From Membranipora membranacea (taxonomy: Eukaryota; Bryozoa; Gymnolaemata; Cheilostomatida; Membraniporidae), in the NCBI GenBank assembly GCA_914767715.1, contig OU612066.1, positions 7,321,001 to 7,385,000 on the forward strand: a stretch of 64,000 nt of DNA, written 5' to 3'. Both the position numbers and the translations under genes were made by a program. Shown here piece after piece: positions 48,501-63,500 of the stretch. Under the pieces are notes generated by a model. It was given only the letters and a program-made list of their open reading frames with translations. It searched no databases and had not been told where the DNA came from. How positions within the stretch are numbered: the first letter of the stretch is position 1; each line of letters opens with the position of its first letter.

Positions 48501-51500
48501 GAATCAGACCTATGGAGGGTTATGTTAAAATCCCCCAAATTGCTAGCAAGCTTGCTTCTCATAAAGATGCACAGTATAAATTGGTCCAGATAGTAGATCA
48601 AGTAACCATAGCGTCATTATAAAACATCTGGTCACTAATTACTTACCTTGGTAACCAGAGAAGTTGCGGCCCCTGGGCAGGTTGAGTAACAGAACAGTAT
48701 GTGTACAATCATCTGCCACCTCACTCTCTCTCTGTACAATGAACCTGACAGAGTCTAAGAGTTCAGTATTCTCGTCAGCAGACTCACACTGTACAAGCAG
48801 CAGCTTCATCTTGTGATCACTTTGTCTTACGTAAAATGCCCTGTGTAATATACAGACTCATGGTTTTACAATAGCAATACAAACCAAATGAGCGAATTTA
48901 CAGCATTGACTTGTCTTTGAACAAAAACAGGAAGAAAGATACTGTGAGCAGCTCTCCATACTTAAAGTATAGCAGGCTCTGGAATCAACATAATAGATAG
49001 CGTCGGTCACATATATTTAACTAGTCATCATTTATTAACAAGGTTCAGGTGAAAACCCAAAATAAAATAGAGGAAAATCCCCACCTTATCGAGTCAGTAA
49101 ACTGGTCTTCTTTGAGGAAATCTTTGAGATAGATATTGTACACATCTACTTGCTGGGAGCCATTACTGTTCAGATTATCTTTGAGTATGTCCACATCGCG
49201 CTTACTCATCAGCTCAGCAAATGATGTCACCTAAACAAACATTTAAAATAGGCTAGTGAGCCTGGAATGAACAACAATAGCCATTTTCCAAGAAGGCTCT
49301 TCTTTGCAGTACAGGTTCTTTATTGGAGTAAGAAACAGGTTTTTGACATTATGAATTACACCCCCTTTTCCTGCTCGTGAAGCTAACAATCACAGATGTT
49401 ATATGTAGAGACACGGGGGTCAGCAAATGTTGACTTTTTATATACCGTTGGAAAGCTCTTGAAACGCGTTGCGTCATTTGACGTTGCGCTATCAACTTAA
49501 ATACTGATATTTTGCTCCAATTCTAAGGTGTTTGAAATGATACAGTGGCAATGTGTTGAGGATTGCTGGTTTAAAACTAGATGGTATAAGTAGAGGACCC
49601 ATCTTTATCACCCATTATTTCATTATTACCGCTTGACGAATGGTTTTTTTTTACGCCTGACACTTCATATATTTTGAGTGTAAAATATACGTTTAATCAC
49701 CAGCCAATAAAATGAGCATAGCACACTTTGTATCAATTAATTTAGACTTACTCCACCATTTACACCCTTGGCTAGCCCAACAAATAACTTAGGGCTAAAT
49801 ATTCAAATTTTTTTCAGAGTTACCTTCCCTATGAAATGTGTAGTTTTCAGAGAAAATGTGATTATTAAAAAACGTCATTAATATTGCACCAGGAGCCTTA
49901 TATTGTATGTAAAATATGTGTTTACAGCTATAGCAAGGTGCACTGGTGCACACGTTCTTATCTGTTTTGGCCTGGAGTGCTAGTATAGCTCTATGTAGTG
50001 AAAAAACCACATAATAGGACATGTCAAAAGAAGAGAGTGACCCAACCTGCTCGTCACTAATGTTGTGATTCCGTGATGACATCACACTCTTTCTCGTCGT
50101 AGTTAATTAGAGTAAAAAATACAAATTGCCATAGAAACCACAATTTTAAATATAATACTCTAATATTTTGGATTTGAGGTGTGGAAACTGTGTTTGATCA
50201 GTGTACAAAGTTCTGATAAAATCCGAGCACCCCGTGTCTCTATCTTAAAGCACACTCGAAAAAGAGTTATGGCGATAGGCTTGGTCATATAAAATCACAA
50301 ATGCTGATTGCGATTTCATTTCTTGCTTGGCTTATAAATGTGGCTTTCACTACTCTACTCAAATCTTAACCGCTAAATAATAAAACGCTGATACTGTCTC
50401 ACCTGTATGAAAAGTGATTCCTCAGCACAGAAGTTTAACTCATTCTCTAGGTACTGTAGTAAAGTCTCATGGTACTGATCACGTAGATAGATTTCCTGAA
50501 TTGCTTTAGCTTCATGCTTCAGATCGGTTCGTTCAAGTCTCATCACCGATTCCGCAGTGGCACAGAGAAGCATGTAGTACTTAGATCTCTCATACACCTG
50601 GAATACCGACATAAACACATGATATGGACTTTTGTAGAAATTAAGCTACGCTGTGGAAATTTAAATACTGCATGATTGTTTTCCTCTTTTGGTGTTGAAC
50701 ATTTTGACCATAGCAATCTTAGCGCGCAACAACTGGCTGATGAGGCCTACGCATGACTTGGGTAAGTGTGTATGCTTCATTATGTAGCCACATTTTAGCT
50801 TTATTTTTTAATGCTCATATCCCAAAAAATAATCAAATATCATTCGGCTTCACTTTTTAGCATAAAGAAACTACCTTCTGTAATTGCTGCTCTTGATCAT
50901 TAGTTTCTGGTGATTCAGCCTGCTCAGCGCAGACAACAGAGGTTGCTTGCATGACGGCCAGAGCTGTAGTCTCTGAGCTGTATCCAATAAAGGATGTCTC
51001 TCTGGTAGAGTTCTCAAAGTACTGCCTGTTGGAGATAGCCAAAGTAATCATTTTAATATTAATCATCTTGACACCAGATTAGAAGCAATGTGGTTATTAC
51101 TTTGGAAAAATGATGGTCAAGCATTAATGTCTGACTACAGACATTAGTGTGGGCAGATGGTGATAGGGGTTAATAAAATGGGAAAAGTAATTTGATCCAA
51201 TTCTGTGAACAATTTCAAATCAGTGGTATTTTGTGTCAACATTTAACCAGCCTCAAATCAATAACTTAGAGTATTTACCTGTTTTCCAGAGCGACAGAGT
51301 CTACCTTCCACTCATAGTCTACTGGTATCTCAGTGTCACACGCAGTATCACCTTCCATCACATCACACTTAACTTCTTCATCCTCCTCTGTTCTTTTGTC
51401 TAGAGCTTCCTGAAGTCTCTCCTTACAGCACGGACCTACGTAGTGTCTCCAGCACGGTAGAGGATATGGTTTTTCAAGTCTTTCCCCGCACATATCACAA

Positions 51501-54500
51501 TCAGCAGGGCACATCTTTTGTCTACAATGAGATGTTATAAGAAATCCATCTAGAGATCAATGCATGAATCAATCAATCTTTCTCCACTTTGTCAGACTAC
51601 AATGTTATTGTTTTATAAGTAGATAAGATTATTTCCTTACTGCATATTCCTCTGCGGCTTCACAAACTTCTTGATCCATTCCTCTAGCTCTCTCTTGATC
51701 ACTTTCTGATCTTTAGATAACAGAGATGTAGCTGACACGTAATGCTTCTCAAGACGATTGATGAGTGGAATCGGAAACTCAGAGTGAACTTTATTCTTAT
51801 CCGCTATCACCACCAGTCTGAAATTGATGAAAAATTCAGTTGAAGAATATGTCTTAGCAGCGTAGAAACAGATAATGTTTGGCATTATTTTGCTTTATAT
51901 CAGTTTTAATTCAGAGCCTTCTTCAATGATTTGCTCGTGGTTTTAAAAGGCACTACGGATGAATGGAATGAAGTTGAAGAGATATGAATTCTTGACCGGT
52001 TACCACTGGGATTGCTGTCCAAGCATTTTGTGTTTCTCATCAATGACATGAGAGTGAAATTTTTAAAACTTACAAAGATGAAGGATATGATCCAAAAACT
52101 GTTTGCTAATTTTACCTGAAATTCTCATTGACAAAGGTCTTCACCCGGTGGGTACCAAGCCCAAGGTCCACAAACTTTCTGTCACCCCATGTGGAGAAGT
52201 ACTGATTGAGGGCATCATAGAGACTCTCGTACAAGTCATCTAGGTTCAGTAGGATCACAGGCTTTCCCACATCCATGCACGTCTTAATTCTGTATATGTT
52301 ATGGCATACCTGCAACATTGTATCATAAATACACCAACCCTTCATCCTGTGATGTTTATTCTTATATCCCAATGCAGATTGTATCACAGTCGTTTCACTA
52401 GCCTCTAACCAGAAATTGATTGTGTTTGATCTATTGATCACGCTATGGCATCACTGTATATAATCAATAGACAGTTTTCTGAGCTCTTATTTATGCCTCA
52501 AGTTGGAGTTGTCCTCTCTCCAGTTTGGTACTTTTAACCCAGGCCGCATAGAAAATACCTGCTGAAAGAGGGTGATCTTGAAAACCAGTTATGTTAGGAT
52601 AAAAACGATTTTTGATTCAGAATCTGCACCACTGAAAACCCTGTGAGACAGGGTATCAAAATCATTTGAGGCTTGAATGTTGATAAATCCTAATTTCAGC
52701 AACGAAACTCATGAAAAATTCTGCCAAATTGTCCGCAAAACAGGCAGAAAATGCTATAATTGACTATCCAAATACTAAAATTATTTCCCAAACTATGTCC
52801 ACATGAGTTTACAATGTTGCAGATTATGAATCAAATATAAATTTTATCCTAATATAAGCGGTTTTCAAGATTACCCTCTTTTCAGCACATTTTTCCTATG
52901 CGGCGTGGGTTAAAAGTAACAAACTGGAGAGAGGACAACTCCGAATTGAGGCCTAAATCAGAGCTCGGAATACTGTCTATAGTGGCTAATATTTTTTACC
53001 TCTTCATGGTACAAATTATCAACCGACCTGTTTTATATTGTAAAATAATCCCTAGGCCTATTGATAAAAAATGTATGCGATAACTTATTGTTACCTGAGT
53101 GTATGATACATCCTCAGGAAACTTGCTGCCGAACACAACTTCTGGCTGTCGATCATGTGACTTAAATTTGTCTAATATAATACTGAGCACACTTAGATTC
53201 TCAGTAAGGATCAACAGGTAACGACTCTCAATTCTGTAAATGACACAAAACGACATACTGTGATATTATGATTTCCTGCAGAAAAGTTTGATATAAAGCC
53301 CGGGAGGTTTGTATTACAAAAATACTGAGCCTCCAAATCCTCCCCTCACCCAGTCAGACAACAGTGTTAAAGTATTCACGAGGCATAACACAAAGAGTAG
53401 TTCTAAGTTTATATACCTATTTTCAGATTTCCACTGAAAGCCGAGTGGTAGTGGAGTGTTACAGCCTTCGACAGTACATTGATATTGTTCTCCTCTGTCT
53501 AATGCTGCCTGTATCCGCTCCTGACAGCACACACCGACATAATGAGCTTTACACGGCAGAGAGAAGAGTTTACTCAACTTCTCACCACACACATCGCAGT
53601 ATCTAAAAGGTATGAGAAATTACAATAAAAAGAAACATTAGGTGAGAGTATAAATTTAGATAATCACTTAGTTCCCATGCGTCAATTGCATATCAATTTC
53701 ATGAGGTATCGAATCACGGAAACGACGGGGGATCAATTTTGGTTGACATCAATTGATGTTCCTTCACTCGATATAGGCTACAATATAGCTTGAAGCAGCG
53801 GCCTGACTAGCATAAATGACAGTGACACGGGAGGCCCAGGTTCAAATCCCGATCACGGCATATCTTTTTGAGGTTCATCATCATAGGAACCTTAAGCATT
53901 CCATACAAGTTTAGAGGGATGAACTTCATTCAACGTGCCAAATCGATGCATGGAAACAGAGTGATAAATCAGAAAAACTTTGATGTCCATACTGTTTAAA
54001 GTTGGCATAAACCTCACATTCTGACAAGATTGTCTTCTCCTGACAAACTTGATTCTATGAGACCAATAGAATCGATTGGGGGTCTTCCATCCTCCTGCAT
54101 GGCTAATGTGCCCAAAGTTGGACAGTGGTCACTGAATATGTCCATCGGGTCGAATCCTGATTCTGGATCATAACCACCAAAGTTACGTCTGATGCTGTGT
54201 TCTAGTTGGTTTCTGTTCAGTTCTCCAGTTCTGGAGGCAAAGTTCACAACCATCTTCATCAAACTGCAGAGAGAAACAAAGAATGTCAATTGAGCAATGG
54301 GTTTATTGTTATAACCGCTGTAATATTTAAGGCTAGGAATTAGCCATTTTTCAAATCTTTTAGCTATCTGACAGGAGCTTGTTGAGTCTTAAGGAGTACT
54401 ACATCGTGTTTATTTTCTATTTCAGTAGCAGAGTATTCTTACCTGTAGAAATCTCTGAGCCCGAAGAATTCGGTGAGATCTCGTTCTTCTGGTTTCTTAG

Positions 54501-57500
54501 CTCTGCAGATTTCCAGGTAGCCTTGAGCCAGATTATCTATGAATGGTGTCACACCATCCTCACCATTTTGTGAGCTGCGGCAAATCTCTCTGTAATAAGT
54601 CAGTGTAGTAAATTTAAATGTCAAACTTCCCCATATCTTCACCCAATCTCGGCGTTTAAATTAAAAAGAAAAACTCAGTTATATGAACTAACATGTGGGT
54701 CAATGGGGTGGTGAAGTTTTAGTGGTTATTTTGTGTTTGAGATTAACTTGAAGTAAGAAAACAATCGATATTTAACGATTGAAAAACTTACGCGGCAATC
54801 TCTGTGAGCTCATTTGGATCTGGTGTCCCACGCTGGACAAATATTCCTCTGTTCATCTTAGCTGGATCTAACGCCCAGTTAGATATACCAACAAAAGCAC
54901 ACTTCATCCAGTCCTCTGGTTTCCTATTTCCTTCACAGCCATCCTCCAACAGCGGGTGCAGTGTCTATGAATGTCATCGAAACGGTTCAAACATATGGTG
55001 CACAATGATTGAACACAAAATTTGATTAATACTGCTTAGCCAATCCAAAACTACCCAATTGTTAGAACTGCCTTTGTAAACCTAATGCTAGGTACCCACT
55101 GTGGTTTGAACTGCAATCAGAACAAAACCTAGAAGCAGTCAACTCTGATGATAGGCATATAGGTCTAACAGCATGGGAAAAACTTTGTTATATAGGAAGA
55201 GAAATAAATTTTTACCTTAAGCGGCATGTTCTCTGAATCTTCAGCCAATCCTACTTCATCCAAAACAACAACTGAGACAAACATGTCAAGTTTCTGACCC
55301 TTCTGGAAGTTAGCACAGTGGTTAAACACTCCCACAATACCAGCTGGTGTGGCGTGCCTGCTACATTGGAACGATACCATGTATGTCTGAAAACATGTAA
55401 GAGGACACAAGGGTTGAATGGATGAACGTAAAAATACAAACCCATATACTGTATGATTCCTCTTTTAGCAGCCAGAGAGTTTGTACATTAATTAACACTG
55501 GCTACTAATTTCGTGTTAATGTAATCAGTGATGATTTGAATTTTAGACAGATCAGAATAGATTTATTTAGGATGTCATTGACACAAGGGGAATGACTCTA
55601 ATTTCAGACAAAACTTCGCTGCCCTGATATAAAAGCCCTCTGTCTTATTGAACGGCAACATTATGACTTCTGATAATGAAAACTGTTTTGACTATGAGTT
55701 TATCCAGGTGCTTACCTGTTTCATCCTCTTGAATAGTTCCTTCTTTGAGCTGTTGCCCTTCATGGCATCGATCACCATAGATTTAGACAGTGACTTTGAG
55801 CTTCCTGGTTTTCCCACCACAAAAAGAGGAATCCTGTTCTCAATGCAAATGATCATCATGAACACATTCTCTTTGAGAGCCTTGTTTGTAGCAATGTTCA
55901 CATGCTGTTCTTTATCGATGACTTCGTGGATAAACATATCCTGACACCTTGGTAAAATAAACAGTTATAATGAAAATATTAAAATTTAATATATTATTTG
56001 TTTAGCTTTATTGAGGGTATCCAAATTTATTCACCTTTTGGAGCATATCCATATGTCTGTGACCATCGAAAACCTATTTGATAGCAGTACAGACAGACCT
56101 ACATGAGGAATTTGTCTATATTTTAGGAGTAAAATCTTACTGTTCTATTTGATCAAAGAGGTAGTCACTCCCTTTGATACCTTCTCCTCCGATCAGCTCC
56201 TCAATATGTGCACTGATATGCTCGGCATAGTTCTCTCTGGTCATATCTTCTAGTCGAGCTAGATAGCAAACTCCAATAGCTAGTATAAGACTGCGTGTCG
56301 AGTAGTCCTTCTGTAATTCATAATAGGAGAGAGGATCAATACCCAGGGAGCATAATTATATTTAACTCCAACCCAGAAGTACTCGTGTGAGAAGGTTTGC
56401 CTTTTTGCACATGCTTGTAATAATGAAATTTATTGCTAGCGTACATTCACTCCCATAAAGCATAGAGAGTTTGTGCTAGCTACTATTATTAAGACACCAT
56501 AAAACTAGCTGAAATAAAATCTAGCTAATATTTATTTCTACAGGGCAAGTAGCATGATTGCTAGATAGTAAGTAAATATCTGAGCAGACTGTATTATTGC
56601 TTACCTGCCCGTCAATCTGCTCATTATCTTCTTCGTCATCTATTATGATATCCTCTTCCATCCCATCGATAGCAGGGAACAGATTTCTTCTCTGTTTGTA
56701 GAACCAGTTGGCTACATCCAGTAGTCTCTGAATGTCTCTCAAACTTACAAAACTACACTCATCCTAAAAAAATGGGGTTGTGATCAACAAACGAATGAAA
56801 ATCTCTATGGTAGCCTGTCTTGACAAGCTTAGCTAGTCAGGGGGCTGAAAATATGAGTGTGCCACAAGATAGAAGGTAAGTTTATCTCTATGGCTTGACA
56901 TACCTTTTGGTCTCTCATGAAAGATTGTGTATTTGTCAGTATATCGGCAACCAGATTAGTGTGCTGGCCAAAGTTCAATCCTCCCTCTCCAGATGCTTGA
57001 TTCTGTAAAACAAAAAGCGGTGTATGTAATAAAAAAAAGCAAATTTATTAGTCATTGACGGAAAGACTTTGTGAAAATCAAATAAAATCAGCAATTCAAC
57101 TGAAAAACTTTCCAAAAATAGGGGAGAAAACCTACAAATTTTTTTATCATCTGCCTGATATAAGCACACTCCACATCGACTCCGTCATCAGTTCTAGATT
57201 TGAGAGTACCAAAGTCCCAGACTAGAGGAAGAAGGCTCTGTGATAAAGCCTGTACTCTGTATACCAGATGTCTCATCGGTATCTGTCCTGTAAATCAAGA
57301 AAACGGTGTTAATGGAATATGGGGTGCTGAATAATTAAAATTTTATAATGCTGTCAATTGGTTACACGGAATCATTGGTTAAACTGGCTGTGAAAGCTTA
57401 ATGGCAGGCAATATGAACAATGTTACTAGAAAAATCTTAGTTTCAATCATAAACTAAATAATATTATAATAATTATAATAATATTATTAAGTCAATGGTT

Positions 57501-60500
57501 TCAACACAAATTCGTCATAGTTATCAATGATTTTCACTATTTTATACTATTCTGGAACTGAGTGACTTTGCTAAGCCGTTTGGATCTGCTCCCGCACTTA
57601 CCAAACTTGTCTTTAGTATTCTCTTCTCCGACATTGTACCCCAGACCAGCTTTCTTGAGTTTCTCTATCATTTCATCTGAATGTCTTCTGTATGGATTAC
57701 AGGCAGCGATGATCTTCAGTCCTGTGTTGGCTCTCAGAGGTTCACCTCTAATGCGGCCATCACACAGAATTTCTTTCACCAAACCGATAGCTTCTGTAGT
57801 GTTGGCCTCATCAAGAAACAGGATGGTGTATATTGAAGGAACCTGAAAAAGATAGTTAAAGGATCTGGTGAAAATATGGTTTCAACACAAAAATGGTCAA
57901 AGATTGACGTAATATGTTGTCTTCGTGAAACTCTCATAATGTAAAATCGGATTCAGTCTTATTTCAATTGCAAACAAAGCCTAGACGCCTAAGAATAGGT
58001 AATACCTGAGAGGATTCATACTCCGCTGCATATTCACGACAGCGCTGTTGATTTTGTAGAGCCAAATCTTGTGCCTCAAACACTTTGCGTATTATGTCTT
58101 CTTCTGATGTACCACCGTGGATCTACAAATCAAAATGTTAGAGATGAAAATCGGTCTCTGCTGTAAAACGCTTCAAAAAAGATAACCCAACAATCACTAT
58201 ATATGCATTCAGGGTGTACAGTAAAGGAATTAGCATAAGTCAACCTAATTTTCTTTACCACGCTGCACAATCCCATCAACTACAAACCTTCACAATGATC
58301 ATAGTGTTGATCTCATCTTTGAGTGCTGTAGGAATCTGTAGCTTTGACATGAAGTCTATCAGTTTAGTCTTCCCACAACCTGTTTCTCCCATGATAATCA
58401 CTGGTATCTCAACTCTGTTCAAAAGATAACATGTGATATCAGTGTGTTAGCTAGAGACTAAATGTCAAGGATTTTCAGCCAATTATAGAGATAATGGAGA
58501 TCTTGACAAGCATGGACTATAAGGTTGACCATAGGAATGCATCATTAGTCAGATTCCTATCACATTTAAAATTTAATTGTTAAAAAACTAACAGAGTTTC
58601 AAGTTATGCCACTGTAAGACTATGTTAGTCATCTATTCATTTAGTAAAAGGTTGTTCACTGCAAACATCTAGATGCTTGAAACACTAGCACCTACTACTT
58701 GCTACATCTGAGGAATATCCGTTCTTAGCTTTTGGATATCATCAGTATTTGCTTGTGATTTCATTTCGCTTGCAGAATATCTTAAGGGGGAGTTGTGCTT
58801 GCAATACTAATGTGAGCATAACTCCTTTTATTATCTACTCATTCCTTGTTTTGACTAGGCAGGATTTGCATGCATAGTTTGATTTGCATACCATTCTAAT
58901 ATTTTCTGTTGAGAAATTCCTACCATTGAGCACCATTGATCAACCACAGAAGTTGAGGTTGAATCATCAAACGACATCAAGAGTCACTGGATTGAAATTG
59001 AATCGATATCATGGTTGCTGATATTATGTTAATAATTTTTCATGGGTAAACATTCTTTGACCAATTTACCTGGATGTGTTTCCCAGCACAAGAAAGTTAT
59101 GGAGGAAATGGAATACCTGAGTCGTTGATGGATAGCTAATATCTTCTTGGCATTGTCCATGGTGAGCACATAGTTTGGATCGGGATCATCATTGACCACA
59201 AAGGTCGGCTCCTCTTGACGGACTCTTGTTCCATCTGGACGCACAACTTCTCGAGAATATTTGACTGTCTTCACCATTATATCACGCAGCTTTGTGAGCT
59301 GTGCAGGCCTGCATTAGAGGAAGATGTTATGGTACACATATACACTATGCCACGACTGATGAACAGTGTGATAATATGGAATTTTCCTATTTGTAGATAT
59401 ACATGACTTTATGTCATTGTGAAAAAAGTTAAAACATAAGATAACTTGTACTATGACCAACTGCAGTACAGTCATAATCAGCGTAACCACGCAGAAAACC
59501 ATTCAAGCCCACATTTTGTTGTGAATACTTTGTAGATTAATCCTCTCTAACATTGTGCCGTGATGTGCATTTATGATTTTCTAAGACAATGTTAGCTCCT
59601 GCTGTGATCTGCTCCACCTGATCTAGACTGTTGCTAAATTATACCAAGGTTGTATTTTTATTGTAGCAACCTTACATCCATCCACTATCCATATGGTACA
59701 ATTTGAGCGGCTGTGTACGCCCCTGAATATTATAGTATTATTCTACCTGGTCAGAGTGTTAAAGTCTTCAGACATTGGTAGTTTGTATCTGTCAAGTGTT
59801 TGTTTGAGCGGAGTCGGCATGCAGTTCGGTACCAGGACTTCTTTGGTTTGACAGTCGACAAGACTGAGAGCATTACCACCTGAAAGTAATTCACAAAATT
59901 GACATCATGTGTTGTGAGCAAGGATTACTCTTGCACTGATTGGGCAGCATGGTTATTGATTAATATCTAACACTAAACCAGGGGCGGAATGATTCTATGG
60001 CGGAAACTTTACACCTATTGTTCTACTGAAGCCTGCTTCCTGCATTTTAAAACAATCACACATGACCTAAGCAGTTAAAAAATGGATGGTTTTTCTCTCA
60101 AATCTTCAGTCATTTTCAAGTTTTAGACAATTGGCTCTACTTTTTTATTCATAATAACTGAAACCAAGCATGGCAGCAGCTCATGGCCAACAGTTGGTTA
60201 GCAGAGCTCACCTCGATTTTCCACAAAGAAACCTAGAGGAGAGAAGGTTTCTCCATCTTCGTTGAAGAACAGATATGGATGGTTACCACTTTCCCATGTG
60301 ACTTTCATTCCAAGCTGTTCGAGTGCATCTCCTCGGCCTTGTTCCTCTGCCTGGAAAATTTTCAGATATTGTTAGAAACTCAACTGCACCGATCAGGCGG
60401 TAACTGTAAATTTCTGAACAGGCTGAACGGACTGAACAGCTGAACAGATTTTCTCAGACTGAAATAATTGTTTGTATTCTCTCCTCTGGCTGACTATCAT

Positions 60501-63500
60501 TTCTCAAACACATTCCTCCTAGCCAAATGATTTAACAAGTCACTAAGTTCCTGTTGGAGCCTTGCATAACCGATTTAGTGCAAGCAAATGAAGAAATCAA
60601 TGTGCCATTTCAGGTTACCAGAAAATTTATCCAGCTTAACCGCATAACCTTCCATCTTGCCAGTCTTGACAAGCTTTGTTAAGGGGGGGGGGGCTGGGGG
60701 TTCTACCCCAACGAAGCTTGCTAAGCTACTTTTCATCGGTTTACTAGTGTAACGCCGAAAAATCGAAGGGAACCAAGAAGGCGAATGCAAACTTAAAATA
60801 AACAAATTAACGTGATATATCGCCTTTTCAGTTTCTCAAGCACTACTTGTCCCATCTCAAAATTTCCTTCATTGACACGTTGACAGTAGTATGACTTATG
60901 TTTAATATCGCAAGTTTTTTCAAACCGCATGTTCCTAACTTGATTAATTGTACATCAACTAAAATGCATTGAAAACATATAGGCAGCAATGGGCAAAATG
61001 ATGCAGTAAATTACGTTATGCAAAAGCGTGATGAAAATCTAAGCAGTATTAAATGCAAAGCACATTGTGTACAACAATGGATCACCTTTTTTGGGTGATT
61101 GTTTAGCATGGAAAGAGAAATGTTTATGCTCATAACTTCTCTACTACTGAATTTATCATCAAACACCACGATGAAAACCTCGGAAATGCTCTCTCGTTTA
61201 ATGGAGGCTAATGTGTATAACATGTTGTTTAACTTATTTTCAGTTATTTGGCTGGAAAAGAGTGCATTTTTTGGACCAAATAAAGCTGGTTTTAGCCACA
61301 AAAATCCAAATATCTCAAGATGTAAAGCCATAATCAACAATCGCTTCGATCAAAACCTAGACAATCTCCTGTTGTTGATCATGCTGACAACAAATTTGAC
61401 TGACATCTTTCTGAATTTCTGATATTTGGCTGGAAAATTTTGACTTAAATTAGTTAAAACTTGGGTTATTATCTGTTACAGTTGTGACAACCAGGATCTG
61501 TAAGCTGGTAAGATTACTGATTAAAGTGACAGTACAAGACCGAAATGGTATATTGATTTGGAAATTTTAGTTTCTGCATTATTGGGGTCGCATGTAATGA
61601 GGGGTCAGAAATGGCCCTATTACCATTGCAAAAATCAATTTCAAGTCTCAGAGACAGGAGGCCTAAAATCATAAAGTTTCACCAAAGTGTCACTCCTTCA
61701 GTTAGTGCTATGCCTCCTCTATATGGTGAAAGCATAAACTAATCAAATACCTCAAAAACAAGGCACAGAGGGCACAATTTAAAAAGGGCACTTTTTGCCC
61801 CAAAATGAGCTTCCAGAGGTCACCGCGACACAACGTCAAATATTTGGGAGGTTTCAACTGTGAAAATAACTATTAGACATGATCACCAATACAATATTAA
61901 AAAGTTTTAAAAAGCGATATATCACGTTAATAAGCAGAATATAAGGAATTGTCCACGCTTATGCAAAATAAGCCTATCATGTAAAGAATCAAACAAGTGG
62001 TAGTCTGAGAAATTCTGTTCAGCTGTTCAGCCTGTTCAGCAATTTACAGTTACCGGCAATCAGGTGATGTCAAAAAGATGTGAATGTGAACCTTCATAAA
62101 AGGTGAATTCAATCAGTTGGCACCATTATGAATGTTCTAGAAGCTTACCTCGTTCAGATTGAGGCCAGGTGTCTCCTCTGCTATCTTCAGAGATCTTGTT
62201 GCAAAATCCTGCAATAAAATGTCAAAGTTAAACCAAAGAGAAAAGCACTTCAACGGTACATTCTGGAAATAAGATGAGATTTTTTGTGCATAATTATGTA
62301 CACATGATTCAAGCATTGACAAAAGGACTCAGTTCAGATGTATATTGTGTAAAAAGATTTATAAGTCTGATTTTAGTACCTTCGCCATTCTAAACATGAA
62401 GTCAATCACAAAAGCTCGGAAGCCTGGCAGGTCATCAGCGAATGCTTGCCCACAGAATGGAGACTGCTCGACCTTACGCAGCTGATTACTCAGGAAATAG
62501 ACGTAATGTCTCAGCTCACTCCATGTCGGATCCCTCAATCCACAGTTTCTACAGTAAGGAAATGTAAATGATTATATGATTATTCATGTCAAACATCAAT
62601 CAGATTACAGTAATGAAACATACTCTTCGGCAAACTCGGAAGAATATTGTTGAGATGAGAATTATTGTCAACAAAAGTGACGAAAAGGATGTTGTGAATG
62701 GTATGGATGTGAATTCAAAGTTGCATTTACAATAACAGCAGGGTATTCGAACAAAAGCTTATCAATCACCCAATCAGTAAGTTGAGGGCAGCCAGACGAT
62801 CCTCAAAGTACCCATCAGCCTTTTTAAAGAGACGATCTCCTCGCTGTTTGCAATGCAGAAACTTGATGACTATTTGCCATTCGTCCTCTCTTAGCACAGC
62901 CTGATCAAATCCATTGAAGTCTTCTGCAAAATGAATAACAGTGATAATAATTATGTTTTCTATTGGATGATGTCAGCTTGACGGCAGATGGGTAATATTT
63001 ATTACATGTTTTGTGAACAGTTAAAAGTAGAATTCAGCTGAAACTTTTGAGAGCCTGCTTTAGGGGCTTTTTGGTGTTTTGTTACTCACTTGGAACGTTC
63101 CCGGAGGCATACATATCAGCAACTTCTTGTGGTGTGATACACAGTGTTGTGGGGAGATAATCCATCACTTCATGAGCGCAGTTCTTTCCCTGCAATATTT
63201 GAGCATGTATTGACATTGTGTCTTACTTCGACTACAATTGGCAACAGACATTGTAGACAATATCATATCTCAGCTAAACTCATATCTCAGACCTAATTGG
63301 CAGTTGATTCCAACTGTCTCCTCGATGTTGACAAATAAGGTTATCAAACAAGTATCATCTCAAATGTTGATGACTATGAGTGCACACAACTCAAAATCTA
63401 TAAGCTCACCTTGGTGTATGGCATGCACTCAATGATGTAGTATTGTGGTTGCTGCGACTGCCATACAGCACCTTCAGAGTTTACCAGACTCCTTAGCACT

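Noticed and set aside
53780-53860. B-box-like GGTTCAAATCCC with weak A-box, possible second tRNA-derived SINE
   Set aside because: The T-arm stem does not pair well and no clear A box or D-arm is visible; too weak to annotate.
61099-61422. 107-codon plus-strand open frame
   Set aside because: Lies within the nested TIR element, no domain, biased composition; a minus-strand frame overlaps it equally well.
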